NCBI RefSeq assembly: GCF_030818655.1
Contig: NZ_JAUTAN010000001.1
Coordinates: 4,030,001-4,094,000, forward strand
Reading direction: 5' to 3'
DNA length: 64,000 nt
Origin: Nocardioides zeae
Lineage (GTDB): Bacteria > Actinomycetota > Actinomycetes > Propionibacteriales > Nocardioidaceae
The notes under the pieces are model-generated. The model did not search any database, was not told the DNA's origin, and worked only from the letters and a program-made list of their open reading frames with translations. Shown here one piece after another: positions 36,791-44,022 of the stretch. The position numbers and the translations under genes are program-made. Each line of letters starts with the position of its first letter. The stretch's first letter is position 1.

Positions 36791-36849
36791 TTGTCATGTA
36801 CGCCGTGGTGCGGGCGGGGACTCGTTGCTGCGTACGTGACAATTCGACG
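36784..36849. repeat. Palindrome upstream of DUF222-HNH copy 2
   Basis: CGTCGAGTTGTCATGTACG at 36784-36802 pairs with 36831-36849 over 19 bases with two wobble-type mismatches, a pattern of compensation that suggests the stem is kept. Loop of 28 bases. Same element as at 31706-31766. Confidence 0.7.
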
Positions 36850-36896
36850 CCGGCCTCGGATCGGTCATCCACAGGTCACCACCAAGAGGTGGTGAC

Positions 36897-36911
36897 CGAA
36901 CGCGTGTTCGA
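36897..36911 (+). promoter_or_regulatory. LexA (SOS) box, perfect, DUF222-HNH copy 2
   Basis: CGAACGCGTGTTCGA fits CGAACRNRYGTTCGA at every defined position. It ends one base before the -10 hexamer TAGAGT. A 10-bp hairpin (arms 36874-36883 and 36888-36897) adjoins it upstream. Confidence 0.8.
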
Positions 36912-36912
36912 C

Positions 36913-36918
36913 TAGAGT
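36913..36918 (+). promoter_or_regulatory. -10 element of DUF222-HNH copy 2
   Basis: TAGAGT ends 6 bases before ATG 36925, so the message should be leaderless and LexA-blocked. Confidence 0.55.
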
Positions 36919-36924
36919 GGGGCC

Positions 36925-38400
36925 ATGGATCGGGGGACCCAACACACGGCGGCGACGGCGGCGACTGCGTTGATCGACGCGGTCCGCGAGCGCACGACTG
37001 CGGCTCGTGTCGCGGAGGCGGCTGCCTTCGTCGCGGTGGGTGACTGGGCTGCGGCGCACACCTCTGAGGAGGTCGTGGGGGATCCGATCACGGCATTAGG
37101 TGAGTGGCACGAGGAGTCCTACGTCGAGGCTCTGGCCGGGGATCAGTTCCTCGAGCTGGGTGGGCCGGGTGCGCCGGTGGTGGCGGAGTTCTGCATCGGC
37201 GAGGTGGCGGCCGCCCGAGGGTGCTCGTTCGACGCCGCGCGACGGTTGGTGGGGGACGCGATCGAGCTGCGCTACCGCCTGCCCCGTGTCCAGGCCCGGA
37301 TCGCCGCGGGCGAGGTCGATGTCTGGCGGGGACGGCGGGTCGCTCAGGCGACACGGACGCTGACGTTCGAGGCGGCGGGTTTCGTGGACCGGCACGTGGC
37401 GTACGTCGCGGGCAAGGCCACCGGTCCCGAGGTCGACCGGCTCGTGGCCGAGGCCGCGGCGCGGTTCGACCCCGAGACCACCGAGGCCGAGCGGGCCGAG
37501 GCTGACGGGGGCCGGCACCTGACGATCGAGCTGGGCGACGTGGGCTACGCAGATCCGTTGACCGGGACACTGCGCGGGACCGTGGACGTCCACGGGACCC
37601 TCGAGCTGGCCGACGCCCTCGATCTGGAACGCACGGTCGCGCACGTGGCCCGGCAGCTGGTCGACCTGGGCTGCGATCAGGACCTCGACGTCCGCCGCTC
37701 CATCGCCCTCGGTGAGATCGCGCGACGCTGCGACGGTGTCACGACGCTCCAGTACGACGCTGCCAGCGGGCCTGATGGCGACGAGACCCATCCGGTCCAG
37801 CGGGCCCGGCGCGAGGTCGTGCTGTTCGTCCATCTCGACCAAGCCGCGATCACCGGCACCCTCAACGGATTCGGCCCGGGGATCGACGCCTGCACCGGCA
37901 CGACCGGCATCGACCTCGCCCGCCTCGACACCCCGGGCGCACCCCGCGGGGCCGTGACCGCGGAGCAGGTCCAGACCTGGTGCGCCAGCCCCGACACCAC
38001 CGTCACGATCAAGCCCGTCATCGACCTCAACCTCGACGACGCCGTCAACGGCTACACCCCACCGGACCGCATCGCCGACCACGTCAAAGCCCGCTGGCCC
38101 CGCTGCGTCTTCCCCTACTGCACCCGCTCATCGAGAACCGCCGACCTCGACCACTGCCGCGCCTACGACGACAACGGCCCACCCGGCCAGACCTCGACCA
38201 AGAACCTGTACCCGCTCTGCCGACGCCACCACCGCATGAAGACCCACCGCGAGCTCCGCACCGGCAGACGCTGGACCTACCGCCCCACCCATCCAGATAA
38301 CGGCGAACCACCGAACGCCCTCATCTGGACCAGCCCCCACGGTCAGACCTACCTCGTCGACCCCGACGGCACCCACCCCTGGCCACCCGACACGACCTAG
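36925..38400 (+). CDS. DUF222-HNH endonuclease (13E12 repeat family), copy 2
   Basis: 491 residues, DUF222 domain then HNH nuclease (CVFPYCTRSSRTADLDHC, then NLYPLCRRHHRMKTH). It shares nearly all of its length with copy 1; differences cluster at residues 4-60 and 285-300 (SGPDGDETHP against a different stretch). The active-site residues are intact in both. Perfect SOS box and leaderless promoter upstream. In M. tuberculosis, REP13E12 genes are LexA-regulated and one such repeat is the attachment site of phage phiRv1, so a role linked to damage and recombination is plausible but not shown. Confidence 0.9.
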   Translation: MDRGTQHTAATAATALIDAVRERTTAARVAEAAAFVAVGDWAAAHTSEEVVGDPITALGEWHEESYVEALAGDQFLELGGPGAPVVAEFCIGEVAAARGCSFDAARRLVGDAIELRYRLPRVQARIAAGEVDVWRGRRVAQATRTLTFEAAGFVDRHVAYVAGKATGPEVDRLVAEAAARFDPETTEAERAEADGGRHLTIELGDVGYADPLTGTLRGTVDVHGTLELADALDLERTVAHVARQLVDLGCDQDLDVRRSIALGEIARRCDGVTTLQYDAASGPDGDETHPVQRARREVVLFVHLDQAAITGTLNGFGPGIDACTGTTGIDLARLDTPGAPRGAVTAEQVQTWCASPDTTVTIKPVIDLNLDDAVNGYTPPDRIADHVKARWPRCVFPYCTRSSRTADLDHCRAYDDNGPPGQTSTKNLYPLCRRHHRMKTHRELRTGRRWTYRPTHPDNGEPPNALIWTSPHGQTYLVDPDGTHPWPPDTT

Positions 38401-38464
38401 CCGCCGCACCGCCGCCCGTCCCCACCCCGTGGCCGGGCGGCGCAGCATGCTCGAAGGTCCGGGG

Positions 38465-39292
38465 TCAGCGCCGCCCGAACCGCTCCCGCAACCGCCTCCA
38501 CAGCCCGGGCCGCGGCATCTCCGCGCGCGTCCAGACCCCGCCCTCCTCCGCCCGGAATGCCTCGACACCCGCGGGCAGGTCGAGCACCTCGAGCAGCGCG
38601 GGATCGTGCTCCGCCATCCGGCCCAGGAACCCCAGCGCGATCCCGTCGTCGCCTGCCGCCTCGCCCGCGTGCAGCCCGCCGCAGAGCAGCTGCCAGCTGC
38701 CGTCGTGGTCGTGGACGACGTCGAGGACGGGCGCTTCGCCGGTCTGCACCCGCCGGCACAGGTAGGCCTTCGTCCCGTAGGCGACCCCGGGCAGGACCTC
38801 GTGGACGTGCTCGACCCACGGACGCCGGGGGAGGGCCCCCACGTCGGGGACCGGCCCGGCGACCACCGCCGACGACCCCTGGTCGCCGAACGTCTCGTAC
38901 TCCCACGGCCACCGGTGGTCGCGCCCGGTCACGACGAGCTGCACCGCCGCCACGTCCCCGCCGGCCACGCCCACCGCCATGCCGAGGTCGTCGTCGACCC
39001 GGTCGGCGGGGAAGGGAACCAACGCGACCTCGTAGGGGCCTCCGAAGAACCCCTCGACCACCACCGGCTCGTCGAACCGCTCGACCCCGTCGACCACCCG
39101 GAACGCGAGGTCGTTGAGCATGAACTTCGCCGACTCCTGGTCCGGTCCGAACAGCACGATCTCGGGATGCCCGAGCTCGTGCAGGCCGACGGTGTAGGTC
39201 CAGCCCGGTCCCTCCTCGTCCTCGTGCACGTGGATGAGGAAGACGCCGTGCGACCGCACCTGGGCCCGGATGTCGTCGATGAAGTCGTTCAC
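38465..39292 (-). CDS. DUF4262 domain-containing protein
   Basis: 275 residues. The N-terminal DUF4262 region is clear: HGVFLIHVHEDEEGPGWTYTVGLHELGHPEIVLFG, with the motif core at 17-50. The rest has GTKAYLCRRVQTGE and an Arg-rich end. DUF4262 proteins are of unknown function. GTG 39292 is chosen as the first start giving that N-terminus (MNDFIDDIRAQV); CACGCT lies 7 bases upstream. It is 13 bases downstream of the permease gene and probably cotranscribed. Confidence 0.78.
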   Translation of the reverse strand: MNDFIDDIRAQVRSHGVFLIHVHEDEEGPGWTYTVGLHELGHPEIVLFGPDQESAKFMLNDLAFRVVDGVERFDEPVVVEGFFGGPYEVALVPFPADRVDDDLGMAVGVAGGDVAAVQLVVTGRDHRWPWEYETFGDQGSSAVVAGPVPDVGALPRRPWVEHVHEVLPGVAYGTKAYLCRRVQTGEAPVLDVVHDHDGSWQLLCGGLHAGEAAGDDGIALGFLGRMAEHDPALLEVLDLPAGVEAFRAEEGGVWTRAEMPRPGLWRRLRERFGRR

Positions 39293-39305
39293 GGCACGGA
39301 GCGTG

Positions 39306-40571
39306 TCACGCGGGACCGGCGACCCGCAGCCGTACGGCGCGCACCGCCAAACCCACCGCCACCACCGCCGCGCCCGCCACGACCGACGCGACCGGCAGCA
39401 GCACGGCCAGCACCACGCACCCCACGGCCCCGAGCACGCCGACGACTCCGCCGCGGCCCCCGGTACGCCGCGCGAGCGCCACCGCCGCCACGTTGGCGAC
39501 GAGGTAGTAGAGCAGCACGCCGAACGAGCTGAACCCGACCGCGGTGCGCAGGTCCACGCTGAGCACGAGCACGGTGACCACGGCCCCGACGAGCAGCTGC
39601 GCGCGGTGGGGGACGTCGTACGTCGCGTGCAGCGTCGCCAGCGGCCGGGGCAGCTCGCCGTCCCGGGCCATGGCGAGCGTGGTGCGGCCGATGCCGCCGA
39701 GGAGCGCCAGCAGGGCGCCGAGCGCAGCGGCGCCGGCGCCGACGACGACGAGCGGCACGGCCCAGGCCGGTCCGCGGAGGTCGACGAGCTCACGCAGCGG
39801 TGCGGTCGATCCGGCGAGGCGCTCGGCGCCGAGGCCGTGCAGCAGCGCCACCGCCAGCAGCACGTAGAGGCCGAGCACCACGACGAACGCGATCCCGATG
39901 GCCCGAGGGATCGTCCGCGCGGGGTCCCGCACCTCCTCGCCGAGCGTCGCGACGCGGGCGTAGCCGGCGAACGCGAAGAACAGCAGGCCCGCGGCCTGGG
40001 CGACACCGAGCGCGTCGGCGTCCCCGGTCGCCAGCTGCGACGACAGCCCCCCGCCGCCGGCGACGAGCCCGACCCCGACGGCCACGAGGAGACCCAGCAG
40101 GGCGACCGCGAGGATCACCCGCGCGGCCCGGGCGGTGCGGGTGACGCCCCGGACCGTGACCAGCGTGAGCCCGAGGACCACGACGGCGGCGACCCCGCGG
40201 CGTACCGGCTCGGGGGCGTCCACCGGCACGGCGTAGACGGCGAACGCCGTCGCCATCGCCGCGCAGCTCGCGGTCTTGCCGACGACGAAGCACCAGCCGG
40301 CGGCGTACCCCCACCAGGCGCCGAGCTCGCGCCGCCCGTAGACGTAGGTGCCGCCGGCCGCGGGGTGGACGGCCGCGAGCCGCGCCGACGACGACGCGTT
40401 GCACCAGGCGACGACGGCGACGACGGCGAGCGCGACGAGCAGCCCGCCGCCCGAGCCGGCGGCGGCAGCGGCCGGGGCGAGCACCGTGAAGGCGCCTGCG
40501 CCGACCATGGCCGCGACTCCGACGACGGTGGCGTCGCCGAGCCCGAGCCGACGCTGCATGAGGGTGGTCAC
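39306..40571 (-). CDS. APC-family amino acid permease
   Basis: 421 residues with about 12 membrane segments. The first helix has the APC signature VVGVAAMVGAGAFTVLAP, and the conserved FFAFAGYARVATLGEEVRDPARTIPRAI lies around residue 215. Related transporters move amino acids or polyamines with protons. GTG 40571 is supported by CACAGT 6 bases upstream (leaderless); ATG 40559 would remove four residues. Divergent from the metallo-hydrolase at 40628. Substrate unknown. Confidence 0.88.
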   Translation of the reverse strand: MTTLMQRRLGLGDATVVGVAAMVGAGAFTVLAPAAAAAGSGGGLLVALAVVAVVAWCNASSSARLAAVHPAAGGTYVYGRRELGAWWGYAAGWCFVVGKTASCAAMATAFAVYAVPVDAPEPVRRGVAAVVVLGLTLVTVRGVTRTARAARVILAVALLGLLVAVGVGLVAGGGGLSSQLATGDADALGVAQAAGLLFFAFAGYARVATLGEEVRDPARTIPRAIGIAFVVVLGLYVLLAVALLHGLGAERLAGSTAPLRELVDLRGPAWAVPLVVVGAGAAALGALLALLGGIGRTTLAMARDGELPRPLATLHATYDVPHRAQLLVGAVVTVLVLSVDLRTAVGFSSFGVLLYYLVANVAAVALARRTGGRGGVVGVLGAVGCVVLAVLLPVASVVAGAAVVAVGLAVRAVRLRVAGPA

Positions 40572-40577
40572 CGGGGC

Positions 40578-40583
40578 ACTGTG
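40578..40583 (-). promoter_or_regulatory. -10 element, leaderless promoter of permease
   Basis: CACAGT on the minus strand, 6 bases before GTG 40571. Confidence 0.35.
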
Positions 40584-40615
40584 GAGAGGCCAGGTGAACG
40601 GACGGTGCCGCGGAC

Positions 40616-40621
40616 TACCGT
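40616..40621 (+). promoter_or_regulatory. -10 element, leaderless promoter of UlaG-like hydrolase
   Basis: TACCGT ends 6 bases before ATG 40628; divergent from the permease promoter 33 bases away. Confidence 0.4.
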
Positions 40622-40627
40622 GGGGCC

Positions 40628-41263
40628 ATGCGCCTCACGAAGTTCGGCCACGCCTGCGTGCGGATCGCCCACGACGACCACGTGCTCGTCCTCGACCCCG
40701 GCATGTTCACCCAGCCCGAGGCCGTCGAGGGGGCGACGGCCGTGCTCGTCACCCACGAGCACGCCGACCACGTCGCCGTCGAGCACCTGCGCGCGACCGA
40801 CGCGCCCGTCTTCACCATCGGCGCGGTCGCGCGGGCCATCGCCGAGGTCGCACCCGACGTGTCCGAGCGCGTCACGGTCGTCCGCCCCGGCGAGACCTTC
40901 GACGTCGGCGTCCCGGTGCGCGCCGTCGGGGAGAAGCACGCCGTGATCCACCCCGACTACGACCGCATCGACAACTCGGGCTACCTGCTCCAGGTCGGTG
41001 ACCAGCGCGTCTTCCACCCCGGCGACGCGCTGACCGGTCCCGACGAGGCCGTCGACCTGCTGCTCGCCCCGGTCTCCGGGCCGTGGCTCAAGATCGGCGA
41101 GGCGATCGACTTCGCCCGCGGGGTCGGGGCGCCGCGCACCCTGGCGATCCACGACCGGGTCTACTCCGACGCCGGCCTCGGCATGGCCGACCAGCACTTC
41201 CGCCGCCTCCTCGGCGACGACCAGGAGTGGGTGCGCCTCGCCGACGGCGCCGAGCTCGACTGA
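40628..41263 (+). CDS. UlaG-like MBL-fold metal-dependent hydrolase
   Basis: 211 residues. Starts MRLTKFGHACVRI, the GHA(C/S) strand typical of UlaG/L-ascorbate lactonase-like proteins. The metal motif is THEHADHVA (HxHxDH), with further ligands in FHPGDALT and LAIHDRVY. Cytosolic; substrate unknown. Probably cotranscribed with the nucleotidyltransferase 13 bases downstream. Confidence 0.85.
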   Translation: MRLTKFGHACVRIAHDDHVLVLDPGMFTQPEAVEGATAVLVTHEHADHVAVEHLRATDAPVFTIGAVARAIAEVAPDVSERVTVVRPGETFDVGVPVRAVGEKHAVIHPDYDRIDNSGYLLQVGDQRVFHPGDALTGPDEAVDLLLAPVSGPWLKIGEAIDFARGVGAPRTLAIHDRVYSDAGLGMADQHFRRLLGDDQEWVRLADGAELD

Positions 41264-41276
41264 GGCGGCCGGGGCG

Positions 41277-42116
41277 GTGAGCACCTGGCTCCGGTCGATC
41301 CCCCTCGACGGTCCCGCGGGCATGGCCCCGGCCGTCGTGGCCGCCATCGACGCCCGCCTCGCCGGCGTCGCGGCCGACCACGGCGTCGTGGTGCCGTGGG
41401 CGATCGAGAGCGGCAGCCGGGCGTGGGGCTTCGCCTCGCCCGACAGCGACTACGACTGCCGGTTCGTCTTCGTGCGCCCCCGTGAGGAGTACCTCTCGCC
41501 CTGGCGTCCCCGCGACGTCATCGAGACGCCGCTCGACCCCGTGCTCGACGTCAACGGGTGGGACCTCGTGAAAGCCGTCCAGCTGGCGGTCCGCGGCAAC
41601 GCCGTCGTCGGCGAGTGGCTCCGCAGCCCGATCGTGTACGGCGGCGACCCCGCCTTCGCCGCCGAGCTCACCGACCTGCTCCGGGTGACCGGCGACCGGG
41701 CGGCGACCGCCCGGCACTACCTCCACGTCGGTCGCAACGAGTGGGACCCGGCGCGGACCGAAGCGGGCCAGCCGGTACGGCTGAAGAAGGTGCTCTACGC
41801 GACGCGCTCGGTGCTCGCGCTGCGGTGGCTCGAGCTGCACGACGGGGTGCCTCCGATGCAGCTCGACGAGCTGGTGGCGGAGACGGACCCGCCGCAGGCC
41901 GTCCGGGAGGTCCTCGCGGACGTCGTCGCCCGCAAGGCGGTCACCCGGGAGGTCGGCGCGGCGCCGGTGCCGGCCCCGCTCGCGGCGTACGTCGCCGGGA
42001 TCGTCTCCCGCACCCCCGACCCGGTGCTGCCGGCCGTCCCGCGCGACGACGTACGGCGCGAGGCCGCCGCCCGCTTCGTCGCGATGGTCGAGCGGTGGGC
42101 GCCTGCGGAGGCCTAG
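41277..42116 (+). CDS. RlaP-like nucleotidyltransferase (DNA polymerase beta superfamily)
   Basis: 279 residues. The nucleotidyltransferase core is IESGSRAWGFASPDSDYDCRF, with GSRAWG as the GS motif and SDYD as the metal-binding DxD. FVFVRPREEYLS and the LKKVLYATRSVLALRWLE helix fit the RlaP family (PF10127), linked to RNA repair in some bacteria. The usual partners (RNA ligases, Pnkp/Hen1) are not nearby. GTG start. Its TAG stop overlaps the convergent VWA stop. Confidence 0.82.
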   Translation: MSTWLRSIPLDGPAGMAPAVVAAIDARLAGVAADHGVVVPWAIESGSRAWGFASPDSDYDCRFVFVRPREEYLSPWRPRDVIETPLDPVLDVNGWDLVKAVQLAVRGNAVVGEWLRSPIVYGGDPAFAAELTDLLRVTGDRAATARHYLHVGRNEWDPARTEAGQPVRLKKVLYATRSVLALRWLELHDGVPPMQLDELVAETDPPQAVREVLADVVARKAVTREVGAAPVPAPLAAYVAGIVSRTPDPVLPAVPRDDVRREAAARFVAMVERWAPAEA

Positions 42117-42985
42117 TCGAGCAGCGCCTCCAACGTCCGCGGCAGGTCGCGCAGGGTGGCGAGGGTGGCGACCCGACCCCCGGCCGTGCGCGCGAAGGAC
42201 CGGGCCTGGTCGTCGTCCTCCGCGGGCGCGACGATCCGGAGGTCCTCGATGTCCCTCGCCGCGGCCGTCGGGTCGACGTCGTCGGTGACGCGGCAGTCCG
42301 AGAGCAGCAGCGTGACCCGGCGGGGCGCCGCTGAGCGGAGGTGCTGCGCCGCCGCGGCCCGCAGCGCCGCGTCGAGCGAGGTGGCGCCGTGACCCCGCAG
42401 CCCGATGACGCGGTCCACGACGCGGTCGGGCACCGGGGTGGCCCCCATTGGCTGGAGCACCTCGGCGCGGCTGTCGAAGGCGACGACCGCGATCTCGCTG
42501 CCCACGTGGGTGGCATGCAGGGCACAGGCGGCCGCGGCGAGCGCTGCCGTGGCCAGCTGCCGGCCCTCCATCGAGCCCGACCGGTCGAGCAGCAGGCACA
42601 CCGCCGCGCGAGGGCGCTCCCACGCCAGGCCCCGCAGGTCGGCGAGGTCCGGCACCCGCCGTACGGCGCGGGCCTCGAGCACGGCGTCGAGCGAGGCCTC
42701 GACGTCGAGGTCGCCGGCCCGGTCGGCGGGAACGGCTCGCAGCCGGGCGACGCCGGCACCTCCGCGCATCCCGGTGCGGGCGCGCTCGAGCACGAGCCGC
42801 GGCGCCAGCGAGCGCACCCGACGACGGAGGGACACGTCGGTCGCGCGGGCCATCAGCATCAGCAGGGGCAGCGTGTCGTCGGGGTCTTCCGCAGCAGCCT
42901 GCTCGAGGGCCTCCAGGTCGATCTCGCCGACCTCCGGGGAGAGCTCGGTGAAGCGGGGGTGCTGCTCGAGCTGGCTCCGCGGCAC
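42113..42985 (-). CDS. VWA domain protein (MoxR partner, CoxE/ChlD-like)
   Basis: 290 residues from GTG 42985. The von Willebrand A domain has the MIDAS motif DRSGS at 134-138 (VCLLLDRSGSMEGRQ), the Thr in RGHGATSLDAAL and the Asp in LLLSDCRVTDD. The preceding 120 residues are charged and helical. It follows the MoxR ATPase. No Shine-Dalgarno sequence precedes GTG 42985; an in-frame CTG at 43087 overlaps the MoxR stop as CTGA and would add a Pro-rich 34-residue N-terminus. MoxR/VWA pairs remodel or load metal cofactors into client proteins; the client here may be the neighbouring dehydrogenases (inference). Confidence 0.8.
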   Translation of the reverse strand: MPRSQLEQHPRFTELSPEVGEIDLEALEQAAAEDPDDTLPLLMLMARATDVSLRRRVRSLAPRLVLERARTGMRGGAGVARLRAVPADRAGDLDVEASLDAVLEARAVRRVPDLADLRGLAWERPRAAVCLLLDRSGSMEGRQLATAALAAAACALHATHVGSEIAVVAFDSRAEVLQPMGATPVPDRVVDRVIGLRGHGATSLDAALRAAAAQHLRSAAPRRVTLLLSDCRVTDDVDPTAAARDIEDLRIVAPAEDDDQARSFARTAGGRVATLATLRDLPRTLEALLD

Positions 42986-43083
42986 GGTCGGCTGCCGCCC
43001 CGACCGGCGGGGTGGGCCGTCAGGCGGAGCTGCGCCGGCGGACGCGGCCGGGCTGGGGGTGCCCGCCCCGGTGGGGGGCGGGC

Positions 43084-44022
43084 TCAGCGTTCCCCCGGCG
43101 CCCCGCCCTCCGCCCCGGGGTCGGTGTCGGACGCGGGCGGGTCGCCGACGACGTCGCGGTAGAGCTCCTCGATGATCTCCTCCGCGGTGCGTCCGGCTCC
43201 GTCGTCGACGCGCACCCGGCCGCTGAGCGCGACCAGCGCGGCGTCGAGCCCGACCTGCCAGTCGTCGGTGGCGCGGCCACGGGCCGCCGCGAGGTGGTGC
43301 GCCAGGCCGGCGAGGTCGATGGCGCCGCGCACCGACGAGCCCACGCGGAGGTCCGGGTGGGCGCGGGTGCGCCGCACGAGCTCCACCACCTGGTCCGCCC
43401 AGGCCGGGGGGAGGGTGGGTGCCGTCGCGCGGGTGCGGACGATCTGCGCCTCGGCCTCGGCGGACTGGTAGTCCATGGCGATCCGGCACGTGCGGTCGTA
43501 GACGGCTCCGGAGACGCGGGCTGTGCCCACCGCGTCGTACGGGTTCATCGCCGCGACGACGGCGAAGCCGGGCGCCGCGGTGACCGTCCCGAGCCGGGGC
43601 ACGACGATCTCCCGCTCCGACATGACGGCGAGGAGCGTGTTGAGGGTCTCCTCGGGCACGCGGTTGAGCTCCTCGACGTAGAACAATCCGCCCGTGCGCA
43701 TCGCGACGAGCAACGGTCCGTCGACGAAGATCGCGGCGTCGTAGCCCTTCTCGAGCACCTGGGCGGGGTCGAACTGGCCCACGACGCGTGCCGGGGTGAG
43801 CTCGGCGTTGCCCTCGACGAGCACGAAGGTGGTGCTGCGGGACGCCGCGACGGCGCGCAGGAGCGTGCTCTTGCCCGTGCCGGGCGGGCCCTCGAGCACG
43901 ACGTCGGCGCCGGCGGCGAGCGCGGCCTCCAGCAGCTCGGTCTCCCGCTCGCGGCCGACGACGGCCGCCGCGACCTGCGCGGCGACCGTCGGGGCAGCGG
44001 AGCCGGCGAGCGGCAGGCTCAC
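43084..44022 (-). CDS. MoxR-type AAA+ ATPase
   Basis: 312 residues. Walker A is GPPGTGKS (45-52), Walker B FYVEELNRVPEE, sensor 1 VVAAMNPYDAVGTARVS, and the arginine-finger region DRTCRIAMDY. The C-terminal helical bundle is short. GTG 44022 overlaps the stop of the alcohol dehydrogenase as GTGA, so the ATPase is translated with it. MoxR ATPases work with VWA proteins as maturation chaperones. The tail is acidic and Pro-rich (SDTDPGAEGGAPGER). Confidence 0.88.
   Translation of the reverse strand: MSLPLAGSAAPTVAAQVAAAVVGRERETELLEAALAAGADVVLEGPPGTGKSTLLRAVAASRSTTFVLVEGNAELTPARVVGQFDPAQVLEKGYDAAIFVDGPLLVAMRTGGLFYVEELNRVPEETLNTLLAVMSEREIVVPRLGTVTAAPGFAVVAAMNPYDAVGTARVSGAVYDRTCRIAMDYQSAEAEAQIVRTRATAPTLPPAWADQVVELVRRTRAHPDLRVGSSVRGAIDLAGLAHHLAAARGRATDDWQVGLDAALVALSGRVRVDDGAGRTAEEIIEELYRDVVGDPPASDTDPGAEGGAPGER

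Larger units (their letters stand above)
36687..38451 (+). repeat. Right copy of the inverted repeat carrying a DUF222-HNH gene
   Basis: Reverse-complement counterpart of 30103-31891: 31-bp array, palindrome, hairpin, LexA box, nuclease gene and trailing GC hairpin occur in the same order, reading outward. The array here has fewer units than the left copy. Confidence 0.8.

Noticed and set aside
30103..38451. Classical composite transposon
   Set aside because: No transposase, no target-site duplication visible, and DUF222-HNH proteins are not known transposases.
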